Below the pieces are notes generated by a model. It ran no database searches, was not told where the DNA came from, and saw nothing but the letters and a program-made list of their open reading frames with translations. A stretch of 64,000 nucleotides of DNA from Varanus komodoensis (Eukaryota > Chordata > Lepidosauria > Squamata > Varanidae): contig NW_025335641.1 in the NCBI RefSeq assembly GCF_004798865.1, positions 16,750,623 through 16,814,622 on the forward strand, given 5' to 3'. Shown piece after piece: positions 35,147-45,118 of the stretch (its first letter is position 1; the number at the start of each line of letters is the position of its first letter). The position numbers were made by a program, and so were the translations under genes.

Positions 35147-35239
35147 CAATTTCAGTTAATTAAATCCACTGAAATTCAATATCTCTATACACCAGCATAT
35201 TTAATTGCTATATTAGCTTTTCATGTTTTAAAACAACCC

Positions 35240-35298
35240 TCCCTGCTGCTCTCCAGCTATTTGGGGCTACAACTCCCATCAGCCCCATCCCACCAATT
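35240..35298. mobile_element. Family A MITE fragment
   Basis: CCCTGCTGCTCTCCAGCTAT, TTGGGGCTACAACTCCCATC and AGCCCCATCCCACCA match the left half of the family. Confidence 0.6.
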
Positions 35299-37257
35299 TG
35301 CCCAACTTCATAATAGAAACAGATTCATGAGCAACTGAACTAAGCCCAGCCCATGTGTGTTGTGACATGCATTTTCTCTGGAATCTGTGTCATCTGATTC
35401 TTTTCTTATGGGTCGTTCCGCAAGACCAGAAGATCAGTGACTCTACAGCAGCATCAGCCTTGCCAAGAAGCCATTCTTCCAGTCTGCTGAGTGCCTTAAT
35501 AAATCAACTGTCTTTTGTGTTTATCATTGGTGTTCATCAATTTACATTGCTTCCATCATACTGCAACCAAGCCTTCCTTAACACGGAAGAATTCATTAGC
35601 ATTCAAATCCGACTGTTTGTCCAGTACTGCCTATCCTGGCAGTGCCTTATAACAGTCTTTCATGAGATCCTTGAATATTCTTTTCTTAGCATACCCTACT
35701 TCTTGACTCCCAACAGGATAAGCAGGGCTCTAATTAATGAGGCAATGCACTGAATCACCACAAAGCCACACATGCTATATAGATCACCCACTACTGTTAA
35801 TGCAGATATCTTTGTAATGGGGCGGTTATTTAACTCAAGAGGGATACGGAAGGAGAAGACCCCCTCCTAGGATCAACCAGCTAGGAAAGGGAAGGTCACC
35901 TGAATCAAGGTAAAGTACTCCTATCTAGCCATACCACCCATCACCACAATCCTCCCCCTAAATCCAGTATGACGTGTTCACACTGTAACGAAATATTACA
36001 AGAAGAACTGAAGCAGGAGAGATCTTGGCACTGCTTGCACACGTGCTCAGAAAACTCCCTCACTCAGTGGGACCTATTCTGAATCAATATGCACAGGGTA
36101 AGTGTGCAAAAGTCCAGAACGTCAACACAAAGGCATTTCTGTTCCTTACGGTTCTTACAGAACCATAGCCTTTCATATCAATTAGGCTGGAATAGCTGAT
36201 CTTCCTACATCACGTCTAGGAGTATCATGGGAGTTTCTCCAAGCTTGGTGGAGAAGCGAACTCCTGGAACTCAAAGGAGATCTGGCTTTTTAAATCTTCC
36301 TCTTTTCAAGCTACCTGACCTTTCAGATCAATATCAGGGCTAAAAAATTTGCCACCACATCCCATCCTCAAAGCACCCTCCAGTTTTACTCACTTTCTAA
36401 ATCAGGAGGATGGAGTTACCCTCTTTATCTCCACCTCTTTCTCAAAACCTTCAGAGGAGAATTTGAAGGGCCTAAAAGTGGAACAATCCTATGTACCCCA
36501 CGTTCAATTCTTTAGAAAAGAGATGATATACAAATGCAGCCGCAACAACATTCCTTTTTGAAAAATTGATTCTTATAAGAGTTAGAATCCTATTTCAGCC
36601 CTATTGTGCATAGTGCAGTATTTCTGGTTAGCTGTTTTGCCTAAAAACCCAGATTTGTGGGGTGTTGTTGTAACCAGCAGAAGTGAAGGAAGAACCAGTA
36701 TGAAATTCTACAAAAAGAAAAGAAGGGTACAGATTTCTAAGGAAATGTCATAAACAAAAAGGCACACTTTTTATGTTCAGAGAAGTTCTGTTCTCAGTAC
36801 TTCAGACATTACAGAGACGTTCCTGGGCAGCACTGTACTTGGCTGGGGTTAGGAGGCTTCCAATGTAACAAGCAAGGGAAGGCTAAAAACAAGATTTGTG
36901 TAACTATGTGCATGCCAACGGGAAAGTCTATTCTGCAATATTCATTGTTAATCCAAAACTGGCTGTTCTGGTTTGATTGTGTTTCCAATGAGTCTTCATT
37001 AGATTTTCCTTCATCCAAATGAAGACTGTACTATCTTAGTTCCATCTGCATTACACAGATTGTCGAGCACCTTCTGTTCCATTGTCCTCTCATTGATAGA
37101 ATTGGATTTTCTTCAATTATTGGAATGTGTGTTCATTTGCAATTGTGCAAATTCATTCAAAACGTGCATTTCCATGCTCTAGCCTATGGAGGAAATTGAT
37201 ACTTTCTTTTGGGGTTTTAATTTTTTTTCTATGACTAGATTTTTCATAACATTTCAG

Positions 37258-37262
<5 letters not shown>
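35299..37262. other. Unique non-coding sequence; possible conserved element at 35500-35760
   Basis: Apart from a family C scrap at about 36058-36105 (CAGTGGGACCTATTCTGAAT, then TATGCACAGGG), no repeat or gene is recognised. Confidence 0.45.

Positions 37263-37294
<32 letters not shown>
37263..37294. repeat. (GA)n microsatellite
   Basis: About sixteen GA units with no interruption. Confidence 0.97.
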
Positions 37295-37295
<1 letters not shown>

Positions 37296-37387
37296 GAATT
37301 GGGAAAGGCCAGTACAATGCTCATATGAATCCACTGTAGATTTCTCTTACTTTATTTTACTTCAAGTGGGAAAAGGGAGTCCTTGAA

Positions 37388-37508
37388 CAGTTTTCCACAA
37401 CCTGATGCCCTTCAGATATTTTGAACAACATTCCCTAGAATTCCTGGCCATTGGTTATAGTGTCTGGGGCAAGTGGGAGTTGTAGTCTCAAATATTTGGA
37501 CAGTACTG
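37388..37508. mobile_element. Family A palindromic MITE, near full length
   Basis: Starts CAGTTTTCCACAACCTGATG, continues CCCTTCAGATATTTTGAAC, TCCTGGCCATTGGTTATAG and GTGGGAGTTGTAGTCTCAAA, and ends GGACAGTACTG. It is a full copy of about 121 bp. The 8-bp flanks (TCCTTGAA and CTCCAGAA) do not agree well. Confidence 0.72.
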
Positions 37509-38125
37509 CTCCAGAAAGGCTTACCTACAGCATGATTTAACTGAGGCAGGGCAGGTTTCATGCCCTAAACCAGGAATTTTCCTTGTTGCTCAAATGACAT
37601 CGTGGATAAGCCTCAAGGAAGAATTACCTGCCATTTGCCAAGCATAGCCCTGTCTTTCTTCACTTCTAGCAATACCTAGACAATGGGAAAACCTGAAATA
37701 AAATCAAGCATCCCAAGGCAGTGATGCAGGGTGAACCGACTGTTAAAACTGAATGTTATATTTCTTTATAAGAGATCACCTTTCAACCCATTGGTATCTT
37801 CCGGAACTTACCCAAGTCCTTGATGCTTGAACCCTGAGTGCATTGTTCGGCAATTCAGAACAGCTGGTATGTGGCAGGACTGTGTATCAGCCAGTCTTTG
37901 AACTGTGCTCTTTTCAAGAGCAATTTGCCACTCCACAGTTACAAGTCTTTCGCACATAAGACAGCAATGAGTTACATTAACACACCAAGCAAACTTCACC
38001 AAAGCGAACCAGTTTGTTGGCTTCCATGTGCCTATGCAAGTTTATGTATAATGCACTAGTGGTCACAGGCTAGCAGATTGACCCCCAAAGTACCTTTATT
38101 CTCACACCACCTTACCAGTGTACCA
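37509..38125. other. Unique non-coding sequence, nothing recognised
   Basis: No gene or repeat family recognised. Confidence 0.45.
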
Positions 38126-38126
38126 G

Positions 38127-38181
<55 letters not shown>
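38126..38181. repeat. (GA)n microsatellite
   Basis: About twenty-six GA units, with one GACA interruption near the start. Confidence 0.97.
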
Positions 38182-38184
<3 letters not shown>

Positions 38185-38317
38185 TACCGGCCTGCTCTGT
38201 CTTTCTCTACAGCTACAGATAGATAGAGGTGACCTTGGTATTGTGACTACTGACTCAGCAAGGATCAGGTGACCCAAGGAAGCAATAGAGAGCTTCATCT
38301 AAGGAGCATTATCAGCC

Positions 38318-38400
38318 ATCCTGAGCTGGTTGTCAGGAAGGATGGATATGAATGTTTGTTTAAATTAACATTAAATTATAGACAACAATAACAACAACCT
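38318..38400 (+). mobile_element. Retroposon tail fragment
   Basis: CATCCTGAGCTGGTTGTCAG, GAAGGATGGATATGAATG and a TTTAAATTAACATTAAAT-type tail resemble the GCCTTGAGTTCCTTGAAAGG...GATATAAATG tail of the SINE/LINE families here. It ends with ACAACAATAACAACAAC. Only the tail is present. Confidence 0.4.
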
Positions 38401-41400
38401 GGCTCTTCACTTGGATAGTCAAAGTATATGTGACATCAAAGCAGAGCTGTGTTTAAGCACAGGACTGTCCCAATCAGAGTGGATGGTGAGCTGGTTTGGT
38501 TCCAGGAACAGCAGGCAGCACAATGGGGAGGAAAGTAGAACATTCCCATCATATAGGGGTTCGAATGATGGGTGAAAAGGTAGGAGGGCCCTAAATCACA
38601 TCCACAGGCTCTGCCAGTCACCTGATGCCTCCTAGTTTCAATCCCACCTACCTTTTTAGCCTTTACAAAAACCAGTAAATTAGGTTAGGGGACATCACAA
38701 AAAGCTCAATCCCCTCTGATTTTGACACTGTCTTCCTTTACCTAGAGGGTTATCTTGTTTCAACCATTCTCCCTGAGAGCTTCTCACCAGTGAAGCCCAC
38801 TTCCAAGATCAGGGTTCGGAAGACATGGAGGCTCTCCTAGCAGTGAATCTTTCCCCTCCTCTTATGATGTGTATTTTGGAGTTCCCCATTCATGGTGATC
38901 ACATTAGGCAGTGCCTATTTTCTAGTTCACTTCTTGAAGTCAGTTTCTTGATCGCACCACTTTGACAGAGCAATTACCCTGCATCCAAAAGGCTGTAACA
39001 TCAACCAGGTTCTTCACCACTTCTTTGGCCCTCTGCAACTCTCACGCCAGTCTTCATCCAAGCTGTTATTATGCAAAAGGGCAGGAATCTTGGAGAGCGA
39101 TGGCTGGGGAGCAGAAATGTATTTCTAATCTTAATTGCCCGTACAAGGTTTTGCGTTGTCATTCCCCCCACCAAGCATAGTTGGGAAGGAAGAAGATTTA
39201 TTTTGGGATGACTTCTCTCTCCTTCTGCTCAAAGTTATCCATCAATCATCAGAAAGTGAGAGCTGGTGCTCCTGCTTGGCACAGCCATGCTGTTTCAGCA
39301 CTAAGGACACTTGTGGCCGGTCCAAATGGCTTCAGTGCATTCACAAGGCTTTCCATTACTGTCCACCCCAGACAGGAGAATGATCCATCATCTTCCTTTA
39401 AAAAAATGACATAAGATGCAGTGACTGCCTTTGTTCAATCAAATTCACCGCAATTGAGAGAACATAAATTTCCATTTGGAAACTCACAGTCTGAATAAAG
39501 TTGACTCCTGCTCATTGTTATTATTGGAAGAATTTCAGAAGGTCCCTTGTTTTTCAAGTCTTGGGAACTTGAGAGAAAGGTGGGCTTCCACATGCAGTCA
39601 CTATGCATCTTCTCAATTCCACCTGATTGATCTGAGAACTATTGAAATAAAAGCTATGCTACAGTTTAAAGTAAGCCATGTCACAATGTACATTGCAGGA
39701 AGAAAGCACTTGGAAACTAGAAAGCCATTGGAAATGCAGGTGAAATAACATTAGTAGAAAGTAGAATCTCAGAGGTGCCCTCAAAATTGCTACCGCTTTG
39801 TCATGCAAGTCCCTATCTGTGGCCTCCCCAGTGACACTAGCATGCTGCTCAAAGACCCACACTAACATGTGTGGGCAGATCATGTGGTTCTTCCCCCCAT
39901 TATGGGGGTGGGGTGGGAAGTGCCAGTCGGGTAGAAAAGATCCACACCACTGGCCTTAAACGTAAACCTTAAAATAGCCCTTTCCCCCCTGGTACAGCAG
40001 TAGTGCTGACATAACATTAAAGCGTTCTTAAATACTGTGCTGTGCCCCAAATCCCCCTTTTCACAGGGATGGTTATTCACCATGAAATGAGCAGAGGCAT
40101 TTTTCTGGATGGAGTGGTGATGGTGGGAGAAATCCTACTATTTTTTAGGAGGTAGGGAGCTTTTCCTGCTAGACAAAGTGGCAGAGGGGTTTGCAGTCCA
40201 TCTTTTGCCTCAAGAAAAGTTTGCTGCTTCCTGAAAGTGGAATGAGCCAAGGTCCGGGCAGTTCATCCTCACTGCCAACATGTCCCAGTGCCAGGCAGCA
40301 TGTTCAGGGATGAGGCAACGCAAATGAATGGTAGCATTCAGGGTAGCATTGCCACAGTGAATGCCAAGACCGCAAAGGGGGTTAGCAATGAAGGTGGAAA
40401 CCCTAAGCAGGCTTACTGGGGGCCAAGACTCATGGAAGGATTTGTGTATTTATTAAATTTATAAATCGCACCAATAGTTCTATACAGGACTCTATATTGG
40501 CTTTAAGAGAACTTCTTGGATTGCATGATACGATTGCTTGCCTGAATGACAAAGAACAGCCATTGCCTCCACTTCCCCAAACTGGTATTCAGTCTCTTTT
40601 CACAATGAGAATAACAGATCACAATAAAGGGGAACGTTTGCTTTCTGCAAGCTGAATTTACACAATGCTGCCTTGTCTGGAAGGATGCCCTCTGCGAGGT
40701 TCTGCACATGAGGTTTGCGGTTCTTGAGCTCTACCATGCAAATTTGGTCTTCCTCCACAGCTGGAGAAAATACTTTCAAAAATCTGATGTTGCTTCCTGT
40801 GTGGTGATATAGCCTTTCCCCAACGACTCTTTCCCATCAGTACCCACAAGTCCTACCTTCCAAACCACTGATTTAACGGCTTCTTACCACTTCCACCTGA
40901 CCCGACAACACTTGATTTGGAAGGAGGTTTACAAATATTTAGTTCAAGGTTGCTGCAACAACAGATAACATCTCAAGGGACTTAAGACTTAGATGTACAA
41001 AACAGAACTAGAGCACGTGCAGACAGGAAGGTACAACAACAAATGTTTCATAGAATAATGTTCCCCCCCCCCATGAAGATACTATAAATACGCTATTGAT
41101 TTTTGTTTTATGTTAAATTAGAAACCTTCTCTACTTCCTCCCCTTGTTATTGTAAAAGAAATGATGATACCTGAAACTTCCATCGATTTCATAAGAAAAA
41201 ATGCACCTATCTCTGGTCTAAATTAAAGGGACACAAGAGTCTATCCTCTATATGTTTATTCGTTATATTTTTTGTCCCAGTGATACAGATTGGCAATTTT
41301 AGTCCATCGTACTAATGGTTGCATGGGGCTGGATGGGCATTTTAAATGACCGTCTGTATTACTTTAGTTGTAAAGCATCTAACTGACATTTCTCTCACCC

Positions 41401-41529
41401 GTCACTGCCATTCCATGCTTTATAACTACTTAGGCATTTCTGATAGGCTAGTGCAGAAACAGTGCTCAAACTATCATGAAATCCAGCTTAAATGCCTCAA
41501 AGGAGAGGAATATGTTCACCTGGGCACCA
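38401..41529. other. Mostly unique non-coding sequence
   Basis: About 3.1 kb without a recognised gene. A LINE-tail-like scrap, GTATTTATTAAATTTATAAA, lies near 40447-40466, and a poly-C run near 41065-41074. Confidence 0.45.
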
Positions 41530-41882
41530 GACAAGTCTCCTTGAGAAGCATCCCATAAGCATGAAGCCATGACTGAGAAGACCCTGCTTTCTGAAGCTTC
41601 TCCATAAATTTTGTTTGGTAAAGCCACCTCTGAAGATGACCAAGAGTGCAGGAAGGTAGATATGGAAGGGTATATCCTTCAAGTTTTCATTGACTGGATG
41701 TACAGCTTACCCTTCCACCCAAATAATGGTGCGCAAATCCTATGCTTTGTAGGGCTTTTATATTACATGCCAGAGTTCGGAACTGGGCCAGGAAATGGAC
41801 TGGAAGCCAGTGCAGCTGACAAACGGCTGTTGCACCATGATAGCCTTGATTAATCCAAGCTATTAACTTAGCAGCTCTGTAA
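41530..41882 (-). mobile_element. LINE 3' region fragment (CR1/L2 group), minus strand
   Basis: On the plus strand, blocks such as AAGCATCCCATAAGCATGAA, GCCATGACTGAGAAGACCCT, GAGTGCAGGAAGGTAGATAT, TAGGGCTTTTATATTACATG, AACTGGGCCAGGAAATGGAC and TGGAAGCCAGTGCAGCTGAC are the complement of the C-terminal coding region of squamate CR1/L2-group LINEs (the LWNSLP...FKVL segment). It is a degraded internal piece without the 3' tail. Confidence 0.75.
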
Positions 41883-42624
41883 TGGAATAGCTGGACTTAC
41901 CAAGCCATTTTCAAAAGTGGACCCATGTAAAATGCATTTCTTTATTCAAGAGGTTAGCAGAACATTTATGCCTTTATTTTCTAAACTGTCCAATAGCCAA
42001 AGCTCACAAAAACTGAAACCAAGAACTTGCATCCAACTGCAGTTGTCATTTAGTGAGGTCACATAGTGTTCCTTTCCATGTGCATCACTATCCTGGCACA
42101 ACTCACTATGTGTAATTCGTATTACTGACTATATCTAAATTGGCCTGATGGAGTTTAACGAGAATGACCCTGCGGTAACTATGCACAGGATTGCAACCTT
42201 AACTTCCCTGACTTGTGCATCAGATTCAATGTCCAAAGCGTCTTCTTCTAAATATAGCAAATAGGTTTGGAAGACCTTTCACTGAAGGAAATCTAGTTAT
42301 TCAGGGAAGATACTGGCTGCTGAATAAGTGGATTTTTCACTTATTTATAGAAAGGTATTGTCTGCACACTTGCAGCCTCTCTGGATTGCAGACAATCCCT
42401 GGGACAATCTATGGGCATAAATCTAAGCCTTGAAGCCAGACATTGGCTTTGGGCAGGGTGACACTGGATAAATGCTGGTGGCAGAGTATGTTCAGCATCA
42501 CACACATGCTGCATTCAGAGTTCTCTTCTTCTCCTGCCAATAACTCACCTGTGACTGAACTCTCAGGATCCTGGACAGCAGGGAAGAGGGGATTTGTAGA
42601 CTGGTAAGCAAGACTGATGGAAGA
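41883..42624. other. Unique non-coding sequence, nothing recognised
   Basis: Only a family C tail scrap (TATGCACAGGATTGCAACC, about 42180-42198) is seen. Confidence 0.45.
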
Positions 42625-43326
42625 AGGACAATACTCTTCAAATACCAGAAGGGCTGCCACACCGAAGAGGGTACAGCTGTTCTCTGCTACTCCAGAGGAT
42701 GGATCTCGAGCAAAGAGCCTTTGTTGCAGGAAGGCAGATTTCAGTTGTATATTAGGAAAAACCTCATGATGAGAAGGACAGTGTTACAGTGGGACTGAGG
42801 GGGCTTGTAGGCACTTTATCCATTTCATTTCTTATACTTCTATATGAGTATTTCCTGATAGCCAAAGCACTCTAGCTACTTTACAAAAATCAGAATCTTA
42901 AAAAGACATGATCAAAACATGCAAACCTATGAATGTATAACTAAAATATTAAACAATTGACAATGAGAATGTTCTAGGACTTTGCCATATGCTGCCAAAT
43001 GCCTGAGAGAAGAAGAAGATCTTAATATGGTACTGCAAAGATAACAATGTTGGTGCCAGACAGATCTCATCAATTAGGGGGCCACCATTGAGACACTCCT
43101 CTTCCTTGTTACTCCTTTTGAAGCCTCCCTTGGAGGAGGCACCTGAAGCAGGGCCTTAGATGATGAACATAGTGTATGGATATGGGTGAAGCGCTCCATC
43201 AGGTATTGTGGTCTTCTTCACTGGAAGTATTCAAGTAGAGACTAAGCAGACATTTGTTGGAGAAGCTTTAACTCTAGAATTAGATGGTTCACCTGATCTC
43301 CTCCAACTCACATTCTATAAGAGTAT
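42625..43326 (+). mobile_element. CR1 LINE 3' end split by another LINE
   Basis: The left part (42625 to about 42811) has AGGACAATACTCTTCAAATA, AGAAGGGCTGCCACACCGAA, CAGCTGTTCTCTGCTACTCC and GTATATTAGGAAAAACCTCA. The right part (about 43213-43326) has TTCACTGGAAGTATTCAAGT, AGAGACTAAGCAGACATTTG and AACTCACATTCTATAAGAG, ending in the decayed CR1 tail. In intact CR1 copies the two parts are continuous. The intervening 400 bp is a LINE fragment on the minus strand. Confidence 0.85.
42812..43212 (-). mobile_element. LINE 3' end (CR1/L2 group) inserted in CR1, minus strand
   Basis: On the plus strand it starts with the 3' tail complement (TTATCCATTTCATTTCTTAT, then GATAGCCAAAGCACTCTAGC). It continues with ATGCCTGAGAGAAGAAGAAG, TGCCAGACAGATCTCATCAA, GGGGGCCACCATTGAGACAC, CAGGGCCTTAGATGATGAAC and CATCAGGTATTGTGGTC, where it is 5' truncated. 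The minus-strand frame is broken by stops but keeps a YLMERF-like block at its upstream end, equivalent to YLKERL in the copy at 60709. It must be younger than the CR1 copy it interrupts. Confidence 0.85.
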
Positions 43327-44075
43327 GGCCTTTCACAAAGAAGTAGTGTAAATATGGTGGCTAGATGGCTTAGTAAACACACACATACACGCACTCCAGT
43401 GGACTATTAACTTGTGTTCCAGTTTCTAAAATTCAGCATCCAAATCCCCTGGAGATTTGTGACTTCCATCCAAACTGCTGCTTCTAAGGTTCACCACTTG
43501 CCCAGAGTTTGATCTGTGTGGTTATGCCTTTGTGAAAAGCTATTCAGTGGGGAAGGAGCATGCAGCCTGCTTGCACCACTGGGCAAAACCAAGGGGTAGG
43601 CGAGCACGTGCTTCCCACCCATTTTTTCTTTTTCAGAATTGGAAGTGTGAGATACCTTTCACCACCCAGAAATGCATGTTTCCCCTACTGTGAAAGTAAT
43701 TCTTTTGCACTGCTTTATCCTTGGGCTGTGCTTTGCTTCTCAATAGCCTGCATTTTTGTGAGCATATTTGTATGTTCTTGTTAAAACAAAACCCCCCAGA
43801 CTTATATGGGCACTGGTTGCAGGGACTTGGGACTCACTACAAACAAAAAGGACATCAACTAGCCCCACTTTCCCCCTCATATTGACCTGATGGGTGAAAA
43901 ACCCCAGCCAGGGCAGTAAGCTCATTTCCTTCACCAAGCAAATCCTAAGGCTATCATAAGCATTACTGCTCCAATCCTAGGCACACTTTGCGAATTTGGT
44001 CAGCATATGCAATCCACATAATTTTTATGGATGTTTATGGGTAAATCCATTCTTATAGGTTCCATATTAATCTGT
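43327..44075. other. Unique non-coding sequence, nothing recognised
   Basis: No gene recognised. A family C scrap (CTCCAATCCTAGGCACACTT) lies near 43970-43989. Confidence 0.45.
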
Positions 44076-44087
44076 AAGAGGGAGAAT

Positions 44088-44118
<31 letters not shown>

Positions 44119-44161
44119 AGGGAGAGAGAGAGAGAGAGATGGACAGACAGACAGACAGAGA
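44076..44161. repeat. (GA)n / (GAGGGA)n / (GACA)n compound repeat
   Basis: GA units pass into GAGGGA hexamers, GA units again, then five GACA tetramers. Confidence 0.95.
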
Positions 44162-44364
44162 ATCTTTCATGTAAGTAAGCACTTTCTCTCAAAAGGCATG
44201 CATACTGATAGGCTTTTTCAAATTGAGAACTCTGCCGGAAAATTTGGGAAGTGTAAATGCTAGTGAATGTCTAGGTTCTGATTAACAGGTTTAACCAGGT
44301 TGTTCTGTTTCAATCAGTATTTGCAAAGACAGAATTTCTGAAGAAACCAGATGAGCATGTTCAT

Positions 44365-44423
44365 TACAATGAGCTCAGTGCAGCTTACCTCTGAGTAAAT
44401 ATGCTTAGGATGATAGTGTACTT
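44365..44423. mobile_element. Family C MITE-like fragment
   Basis: ACAATGAGCTCAGTGCAGCT, TACCTCTGAGTAAATATGCT and TAGGATGATAGTGT match the right half of the family core. Confidence 0.55.
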
Positions 44424-44721
44424 CATCTCTGCAAAATATTCATTCAGCATCTCTGGCAGGTAACAGTTTCAATATGTTGGATTGAGTTGTAGATCTTTGA
44501 GCACCAGCAAGTCAGGTGCTTATAGAAAATCCATGTAGATTTCTATCGAAGCTGGCTTGCTTAGACGTCCAGATTCTTACAATTACACATTGGCGGCACC
44601 TGAGCTCTTGGAGAAAAGAGAGGAATGAATTAGAATACCAAGTTTGCACCAATTTATTAGACTTTTTCCATGCAGTCCATTAATGTACATTTTGCTTTCT
44701 TACTCTGTTCCTTGCCAGTGC

Positions 44722-45118
44722 TGTTGTTATATGCCATGAAGTCATCTCTGACTTATGGAGACCCTATGAGTGAAAGCCCTTCATAATGTCCTATGCATGA
44801 CAGCCCTGCTCAACTGCTGGAAATTCAGGGGTACAGTTCCCCTAATGGAGTCAATCCATCTCATATTTGGTCTTCTTTTTCTCCTTCTGCCTTCAAATTT
44901 CCCTAGCAAGATTGCCTTCTCCGGGGATTTTTGCTTTCTCATGATGTACTCAAAATATGACAGTCTCAGTTTTGTCATTTTTACTTCTAGGGAAAGCTCT
45001 GGCTTGATTTTTTCTAGAACCCACTTGTTCATCTTTCCATTGCTCCAGAATATTTGCAAAGCTCTCCCCCAGCATTGTATTCCAAAAATATCAATTTTCT
45101 TCCTGTCAGCTCCTTGTC
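44722..45118 (-). mobile_element. Bov-B (RTE) LINE 3' end, minus strand
   Basis: An open frame on the minus strand (44781-45059, 92 codons) reads KMTKLRLSYFEYIMRKQKSP, then EKAILLGKFEG, NMRWIDSIRGT and LSRAVMHRTL, the characteristic Bov-B carboxyl end. On the plus strand GTTGTTATATGCCATGAAGT at 44722 is the complement of the Bov-B 3' terminus, so the true 3' end is present. Similarity extends past the frame to about 45118. The element is 5' truncated; the frame is nearly intact. Confidence 0.92.
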
